Assembly: GCA_030064795.1 (NCBI GenBank) | Contig: JASJEI010000021.1 | Span: forward strand, 1 to 50,051 | Origin: Pleurocapsa sp. MO_226.B13 | GTDB taxonomy: Bacteria; Cyanobacteriota; Cyanobacteriia; Cyanobacteriales; Xenococcaceae | Reading direction: 5' to 3' | Length of the DNA: 50,051 nucleotides | In this document: positions 45,116-50,051 of the stretch, one piece after another | How positions within the stretch are numbered: position 1 is the stretch's first letter | Layout: every line of letters starts with the position of its first letter | Program-made: the position numbers and the translations under genes | The notes under the pieces: generated by a model | Seen by the model: only the letters and a program-made list of their open reading frames with translations | Told to the model about the DNA's origin: nothing | The model's database searches: none

Positions 45116-45383
45116 TCAAGGCGATCGCCCTGCATTATTATTGACTATAATGGCAAGACTTTAACTGACAATTTCTAATTTCAATTATTGCCTTTACCCG
45201 ATCGCAATCCTGAGCGTTGTTTTGTGACGCGAAGCTAATCCTTTAGGGCTAGTCGTCGAGCAGAGGCCAATTATTACGAGCAGTTATTTTTTATCCTATC
45301 CGCTCTCTTCATTATGCTGTTTAGTTTCTGGCTTTGATTGAGATGTGTCCATAAGCCAGCTTTTAAACCTAGTCGGTTCAACA
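45077..45383. other. Spacer with trace of a dispersed repeat
   Basis: No gene is supported. At 45225-45250, GTGACGCGAAGCTAATCCTT then TAGGGC resembles the GCGAAGC...ATCCTTTAGG core of the palindromic elements at 21404 and 25257, without their terminal inverted repeats, so it looks like a decayed copy. Confidence 0.45.
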
Positions 45384-46559
45384 TTAAACAGATAGTAATC
45401 TCACTGCTTCTCCAAAAGGAAAGCAGGTCAAATCTAAACCTCTAGGAGCCACTACCCATAAAACAGGCAGTTGAGGCGGATTTTGAGGAAAAGAGCCATA
45501 ACCGTCGGTAAGATAGATACATACCCCAGTCGCCCTACCGTCCCAGTTTTCTGCCACTCGATTAAAAAACGGTATAAAAGATGTTCCACCACCGCCTTGA
45601 GGTAAAGGAATCTGACTATCGGGATCTAATTCATAAGGGCCATAAATAGCTGCATCGGCATAATATAATTCGCACTCTAAATGAGGATAGGAAGACAAGA
45701 TTCCCCGAACTTCACTGAGAAACATTTTTAATCGTTGAGCGTCGATCGAGCCACTAGTATCTACGGCTAGGTAAACCTTGACTGACTCCCCTTGTAAAGT
45801 CTCTAAATATAAACCCCGTCCGATAAAACGGCGATCGAATCCTGAATAGTCGATCGGAGTTTTGACGAGATATCGCCACAGATAACTGCGCCAGTCTAAC
45901 TGCGATCGATCTAAACTACCCAATTCCCGCTCTATCCCTGCTGGTAGTTTACCCCGATCTGTAGTGCGGGCAATTACTGTTGCCTGCTGCATGGCATTAC
46001 GCCAATGGGATTCTAATTCGGCTTTTTTGGCTTCCGATAGACTATCGAATTTATCGGCTAGTTGTTTGTCTAGAGGCGAACGTCCTTCTCCACTGCTCTT
46101 TTTTGGTACACCATCTAATAAATCTAAGTTAACCAAATTATATTGACAGTTTTCTTGCAACAGTTCATATATTTCCTCCACACTAAAATGTTCCAACTCC
46201 TTGTCCACAACTCCCCCTTCGGGAAGTGCAAAACAACCCTGTTGATTAATTATGCCGTTGACTACAATATCGGCAGCGATGTTCCACACTACAGGATGCC
46301 TCGTACCTCGGCGGATACGATGCAGTAGTGCAGCGTGTAAAACTTCGTGCAGCAACAAACCATCCTGTTGCGCTGGGGAAAGGGGAAGTAAAAAATCTGG
46401 GTTATAGTAAATATCTTTACCGTCAGTACCAGCGGTAGTAATACTTTGTGTAGGAATGAAACGGGCAAATAAAGCCAAAGTAGCAAAAAAAGGCGATCGC
46501 ATTCGCAACCGTAACAAGGATGCGCTAATTACTTTTTGACTGACCGATCGCTGATTCAT
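45384..46559 (-). CDS. VWA-like domain protein with putative metallopeptidase region (DUF2201)
   Basis: The 391-residue protein has an N-terminal part with HEVLHAALLH (71-80), a zinc-protease-like HExxH motif, followed by WNIAADIVVNGIINQ. A C-terminal von Willebrand A-type fold contains the metal-ion site D-T-S-G-S in VYLAVDTSGSIDAQRLKMFL (~265-285) and GGGGTSFIPFFN. DUF2201/VWA proteins are usually paired with a MoxR-type AAA ATPase to act as a chaperone-like unit, but no such ATPase is present here. It lies 19 bp after the dnaB stop on the same strand, so it is probably cotranscribed with dnaB. Whether HExxH is catalytic is unknown. Confidence 0.85.
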   Translation of the reverse strand: MNQRSVSQKVISASLLRLRMRSPFFATLALFARFIPTQSITTAGTDGKDIYYNPDFLLPLSPAQQDGLLLHEVLHAALLHRIRRGTRHPVVWNIAADIVVNGIINQQGCFALPEGGVVDKELEHFSVEEIYELLQENCQYNLVNLDLLDGVPKKSSGEGRSPLDKQLADKFDSLSEAKKAELESHWRNAMQQATVIARTTDRGKLPAGIERELGSLDRSQLDWRSYLWRYLVKTPIDYSGFDRRFIGRGLYLETLQGESVKVYLAVDTSGSIDAQRLKMFLSEVRGILSSYPHLECELYYADAAIYGPYELDPDSQIPLPQGGGGTSFIPFFNRVAENWDGRATGVCIYLTDGYGSFPQNPPQLPVLWVVAPRGLDLTCFPFGEAVRLLSV

Positions 46560-46578
46560 ATTACATTAATAAAGTTGC

Positions 46579-49500
46579 TTAATAACCAGTCGGTCTAGCC
46601 AGACTTTCAAACCTAGTCAGTTCGGCATTAAACAATAACTTAACCGTTCCCACTGGGCCGTTGCGGTGTTTGACAATACTAACCTCGGTAATACCTCGAT
46701 CTGGGGTGTCGGGGTTATAGTATTCATCGCGATAAATCATCATCACTAAATCCGCGTCTTGCTCGATAGAATTGTGAACGACTATATCGTTGGCAATAAA
46801 ATTGTGATGAATAGGAACAGTCAAATCATAAACTTGAGTTTCTTCCTTTGCTTCAATGGAAATTATTTTGTCCCAATATAAATCGCTGTTAGCTAAGTTT
46901 TTAATTGTTTGAGACTCAACTATAGTAGCTAATCTATTAGCTCTTTCCCTGCCAATATTTTGTTTGTATAAAAAAGTTAATTTGACTTGGCTAATGGTTG
47001 ATGAAGAAGAACTAGGTAAAATTCGAGGGACAGCTAAATAATCTCCTACAACTAATTCGTCTAATCTTTTCCAGCCATGAATAGTTAAAAACTTATGATT
47101 AGTAGTAGCGTCAATTGTACGTCCCAAAGCAGTTTGCAAACTAAAAACAGACTTGACTCCCGTAGCAAAAGCTCGACTTACTATGGCTGGTTCAATTTTT
47201 TGGGTAACTTGATTTAATGCCCAAACCCTAAAACCAGACTGACCGACTAAATCTTTAATTGGTACTCTTATTCCAGTATCGGCTATTGTAATTAAGCTAT
47301 CACCAGACAAGCAACCAGACTCTCTCAAGTCAGACAACATGGGACGTTTGTTAGTTCTTTGTTCTACTCCCCGACTCAGCTGAGATAAAGCCACGATCGG
47401 AACATTTAATTCTCTTGCCAACCCCTTAAGACTCCGCGTCATTTTAGATAGCTGTTGGACGCGGTTGTCGTTGTCTCCCCCTTCCATTAGCTGTAGGTAA
47501 TCGAGCAAAACCAAACCTAGAGGATCTTTTTGTTGTGCTTGGAGACGGCGAACCTGCGATCGCATTTGCATTACGGTTAAGTTTGCCGTATCGTCGATAT
47601 AAATCGGTAATTCTGAAAGTCTTTCTACACCATTAATTAAAGGTTCAAACTCGTTTTGAGAAATTCTCCCCGATCGCAACCTGTTACTGGGTATTCGCGC
47701 CTCACTAGATAGTAGTCTTTGGGTTAACTGTTCCCGCGACATCTCCAAACTAAAAATCGCGATCGGTAGTTTGGATTCTCTGGCGATATTAGAAGCCACA
47801 CACAAGGCAAATGCCGTGTTATGAACGCAAATATCGTTAGCCACAAAGTTATGAGTTTGGGGAATTGTCAAATCGTAAACTTGCTGCTTTCCAATCGCTT
47901 CGATGCTAACTATTTCATCCCAGTAAATTTCACTATTAGCTAAGTTTTGTAAAGGGATATTATCTAAAGCATACGCCAATTGAAAGAGCCTTTCTCTAGA
48001 AAAGGCTCTTTTCCCTACATGAATGTTGCTATAACCTTTGATGCCAGCACGTTTTGCTAACGACCTCCAAGATTCTGTTCCTTTAACTCGTTTCAATTCC
48101 TGCCAAATTTCAGTAGGAATTAGATCTTGGTTCGTTTGATATTTTCTGCTTAATATCGCTTCACGAACAGCATTAACCGCTTCTTCCTTGCTAAAAATCC
48201 CAATTTCATCTATAAAAGTCTTAATCGACTTAGCATCAGTAATATCTAATTGCCAAACTGGTCTACGCTCATTTTTATAGTTAACATAACGATATTTTAA
48301 AGCAGCAATAATCCCAAATCTTAATAACAGATGTTGTATCTGTCTAGCTAATTTTTCGCTTACGGTGGCATAACCTAACTGAGATTGTCCACTTTTCAAC
48401 ACCGTCGCCCAACCATCAGTAGCAAATAGACGATTGAGAAATAAAGCAATTAAATTTGGTTGCAGCGTAAACACTAGCTGGGGAATAGTTTTATCGCGAG
48501 CATTTTTACCCCATAAGTCTAATTCTTGTAGCCATAAAGTTAGTGCATTGGGACTGTTTTTGGCGATCGATAATATTCTAACAGCATTGGTAAAATCTTC
48601 TCGCAATACTCGATTACTATTCGTAAATTCTGGACAAGTTTTTGTCAAACATCCATCTGCGATCGAGTAAGCCAGCAATTTAACTTTGGCTTCAGAAATT
48701 TTTCCAGTACCAGAAACGCTAATTCGACGGGGAACAGCAATTTTGTTGCCTCTTCGCAATGTCCCTAAGCTACGCCAACCTTGGATCGTCAAGAATGGAT
48801 GAGTCAAAGTAGTTGTAATTGTTTTCCCCAACCGAGTAGTTACCCGATAGACGGATTTAACACCATCATCAACAAAAGCAGATGGTTTTGTCCAGGCAAA
48901 TCGCCAATCAGATCTTAAGGTCAACAATGAGTCTTGTTGACGCTGATAAATCTCTTTAATAGTTTTAATGCTTCCGTCTCGACATACTATTTCTGAATTA
49001 GCTGCTAAACATTTCCCCATCGATGGTCTGCCAGCAATAATAATTAAATCAGAACGACTAAAACCGCTAGTCATGGCATCTAAATCGTAGTATCCTGTAG
49101 GAATTCCTGGTAAAGCAGTTTCCTGGTGCAGTTCTTCGATAGTATTAAAGGTATTTACCAGAGTTTCGGCAATGGGAACTAACCCTTCCTGGGGACGTTC
49201 TTGAGTTAGTTTGAATATTTTTTGTTCGGCAGAATCTAAAACTATTTCTAATTCCGTGGTGTTGTCGTAGCCAAGCTCGACTATTTCATGTCCCGACACG
49301 ATTAACTGACGACGGATATACTTTTCCATAATCAGGTTGGCATAGCGATCGACATTCACCGCCGACACGGTACGATTGAGTAACTGAGCTAACTTTGCCG
49401 TACCACCTACCTGTTCTAATAAATCGCGATCGCTTAAATAAGTACTGACAGAAATAAAGTCTGTTGGTTTACCTTTACTATTGAGACTCAATGCTGCGTG

Positions 49501-49650
49501 GTATATTTCTTGATGTGCCTTGACGTAAAAAGCATCTTTGACTATTAGTTCGGCAACTCTGGTAATCGCTTCTGGATCGAATAAGATTCCCCCTAAGATT
49601 GCTTCTTCTGCCTCAATACTAGCTGGAGGTAAGTTGTTGATTTCCGTCAT
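46579..49650 (-). CDS. dnaB: Replicative DNA helicase DnaB containing two inteins
   Basis: The 1023-residue precursor would give a 444-residue DnaB, the usual size. The N-terminal domain (residues 1-~170) is followed by a helicase core whose Walker A, GRPSMGK/T (206-213 and 612), is interrupted by intein 1 and whose later segment RPMLSDLRESG/SIEQDAD is interrupted by intein 2. Walker B is LVLLDYLQLMEGG. DnaB is the hexameric 5'-3' helicase of the replication fork, so both inteins must splice efficiently. The two sites are the known DnaB-a and DnaB-b insertion positions. ATG 49650 begins MTEINNLPPASIEAEEAILG as expected. The VWA/DUF2201 gene follows closely on the same strand. Confidence 0.97.
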   Translation of the reverse strand: MTEINNLPPASIEAEEAILGGILFDPEAITRVAELIVKDAFYVKAHQEIYHAALSLNSKGKPTDFISVSTYLSDRDLLEQVGGTAKLAQLLNRTVSAVNVDRYANLIMEKYIRRQLIVSGHEIVELGYDNTTELEIVLDSAEQKIFKLTQERPQEGLVPIAETLVNTFNTIEELHQETALPGIPTGYYDLDAMTSGFSRSDLIIIAGRPSMGKCLAANSEIVCRDGSIKTIKEIYQRQQDSLLTLRSDWRFAWTKPSAFVDDGVKSVYRVTTRLGKTITTTLTHPFLTIQGWRSLGTLRRGNKIAVPRRISVSGTGKISEAKVKLLAYSIADGCLTKTCPEFTNSNRVLREDFTNAVRILSIAKNSPNALTLWLQELDLWGKNARDKTIPQLVFTLQPNLIALFLNRLFATDGWATVLKSGQSQLGYATVSEKLARQIQHLLLRFGIIAALKYRYVNYKNERRPVWQLDITDAKSIKTFIDEIGIFSKEEAVNAVREAILSRKYQTNQDLIPTEIWQELKRVKGTESWRSLAKRAGIKGYSNIHVGKRAFSRERLFQLAYALDNIPLQNLANSEIYWDEIVSIEAIGKQQVYDLTIPQTHNFVANDICVHNTAFALCVASNIARESKLPIAIFSLEMSREQLTQRLLSSEARIPSNRLRSGRISQNEFEPLINGVERLSELPIYIDDTANLTVMQMRSQVRRLQAQQKDPLGLVLLDYLQLMEGGDNDNRVQQLSKMTRSLKGLARELNVPIVALSQLSRGVEQRTNKRPMLSDLRESGCLSGDSLITIADTGIRVPIKDLVGQSGFRVWALNQVTQKIEPAIVSRAFATGVKSVFSLQTALGRTIDATTNHKFLTIHGWKRLDELVVGDYLAVPRILPSSSSSTISQVKLTFLYKQNIGRERANRLATIVESQTIKNLANSDLYWDKIISIEAKEETQVYDLTVPIHHNFIANDIVVHNSIEQDADLVMMIYRDEYYNPDTPDRGITEVSIVKHRNGPVGTVKLLFNAELTRFESLARPTGY
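46771..47313 (-). other. Intein 2 of DnaB (site b), mini-intein without endonuclease
   Basis: The 181-residue intein begins with Cys at residue 780 (CLSGDSLITIADTG), has T-x-N-H in block B (GRTIDATTNHKFLTIHGW) and ends H-N before Ser (NFIANDIVVHN/S). The short linker between the splicing halves (SSSSTISQVKLTFLYKQNI) has no complete LAGLIDADG motif, so the homing domain has been lost. It occupies the site of the well-known Synechocystis DnaB intein. Confidence 0.95.
47818..49011 (-). other. Intein 1 of DnaB (site a), full-length with LAGLIDADG endonuclease
   Basis: The 398-residue intein begins with C214 (CLAANSEIVCRDG, block A), has T-L-T-H in block B (GKTITTTLTHPFLTIQGW) and ends with H-N before Thr (NFVANDICVHN/T). 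The central region carries two LAGLIDADG-type helices, LLAYSIADGCL and FLNRLFATDGWA, each with its catalytic Asp, so a homing endonuclease may be active. The extein junction is GK/T in the Walker A loop. Confidence 0.95.
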
Positions 49651-50051
49651 TGATTACTCTGGATTCTTACAGCTTTAATCTAGAACAAATATTCTAGTAC
49701 TTTAGCTAATTTAAGGAAATATTTTGGCGACTCCAAATCTATCTTGTCACCTATAGATCGGTGGGGCTCGGTGTCCAGTGTTCGATTAATTCGCGACTGT
49801 TGCCAGTTTCGTTTCAGTTATGAGAGATAATACTATGTTTGCTATCTCTCATTGTCTTTTTGACCACAAGATAATGTTTAAAACTTAAACTGATACCATT
49901 TCTCATGATTTAGCTAGATAGATCGGATTAAAAAGATGTAGGTTGGGGAGCCACTGCGTTGCGGAGGGGCTGTGGGCGGAACCTGCGTCCGCCCTTCATA
50001 AGCCCCGTGAGGTTTCCGACCTTGTAGCAAGTGGCGTTTGAGGTACGTACG
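49651..50051. other. Spacer upstream of dnaB
   Basis: About 400 bp without a gene. The AT-rich part near 49690-49760 should hold the dnaB promoter. The last ~120 bp are GC-rich repeat sequence including the structured hairpin copy at 49966-50006. The window ends inside it. Confidence 0.5.
49966..50006. repeat. Structured hairpin repeat, copy 2
   Basis: The 41-bp segment pairs GGGGC with GCCCC at its ends and has an inner stem GGGCGGA / TCCGCCC around the ACCTGCG loop. Against copy 1 (35614-35654) the inner stem changed on both sides so that pairing is kept. Confidence 0.7.

Overview
The window is cyanobacterial chromosome. GCGATCGC (HIP1) octamers recur throughout on an AT-rich background, and several genes are specific to oxygenic phototrophs: a RuBisCO accumulation factor (Raf1), geranylgeranyl reductase ChlP, an SLH-OprB iron-uptake-type porin and a cyanobacterial group 1 sigma factor. 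A coccoid or Pleurocapsa-like cyanobacterium is a reasonable guess, but no rRNA or marker tree is available here to fix it. I found no rRNA, tRNA or CRISPR array.

Layout. 1-3077 (-) is the N-terminal part of a very large secreted beta-propeller/adhesin-like protein running off the left edge. A decayed TnpB follows (3.5-3.9 kb), then leucyl aminopeptidase, the SLH porin and an M48 protease (4.0-9.0 kb). A membrane protein, a gamma-glutamylcyclotransferase-like protein and sigA lie on the minus strand (9.0-11.9 kb). 12.8-15.6 kb is a four-gene nickel/cobalt ECF importer (NikL-M-Q-O type), with raf1 directly behind it. 16.9-18.6 kb is a scar: an IS630 remnant, a GC-rich divergent cis-prenyltransferase homologue that looks foreign, and a chimera of two broken genes. 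uvrC and small genes follow, including an integrase fragment at 21.5 kb. 23.4-25.2 kb has an orphan MotA/TolQ/ZorA-like channel protein and a Uma2 protein. 25.3-34.0 kb has a cyanobacterial hypothetical, an AraC regulator, a Rieske oxygenase, a P-loop kinase, a second Uma2, pfkA, a HAD gene lacking its nucleophile region, and an EamA transporter. chlP, a membrane PAS/degenerate-GGDEF protein, an unusual 1241-residue membrane protein and a bacterial dynamin follow (34.3-44.5 kb). Last come a truncated MpaB-type gene, a VWA/DUF2201 protein and dnaB with two inteins.

Themes. Housekeeping genes (pepA, sigA, uvrC, pfkA, chlP, dnaB) are separated by repeat-rich spacers and remnants of mobile elements. 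Several small repeats are directly readable: a MITE-like element with 8-bp target duplications between chlP and its terminator, palindromic REP-like elements (one inserted in frame in a Uma2 gene), a hairpin repeat whose two copies differ by compensatory changes, and a 21-bp minisatellite forming the dynamin C-terminus.

The strongest candidates for undescribed biology are the 1241-aa fusion of an M50-like membrane domain, a class-II glutaminase-like domain and a SIS domain (38.5-42.2 kb), and the GC-rich prenyltransferase homologue that has lost most canonical substrate-binding motifs (17.2-18.0 kb).
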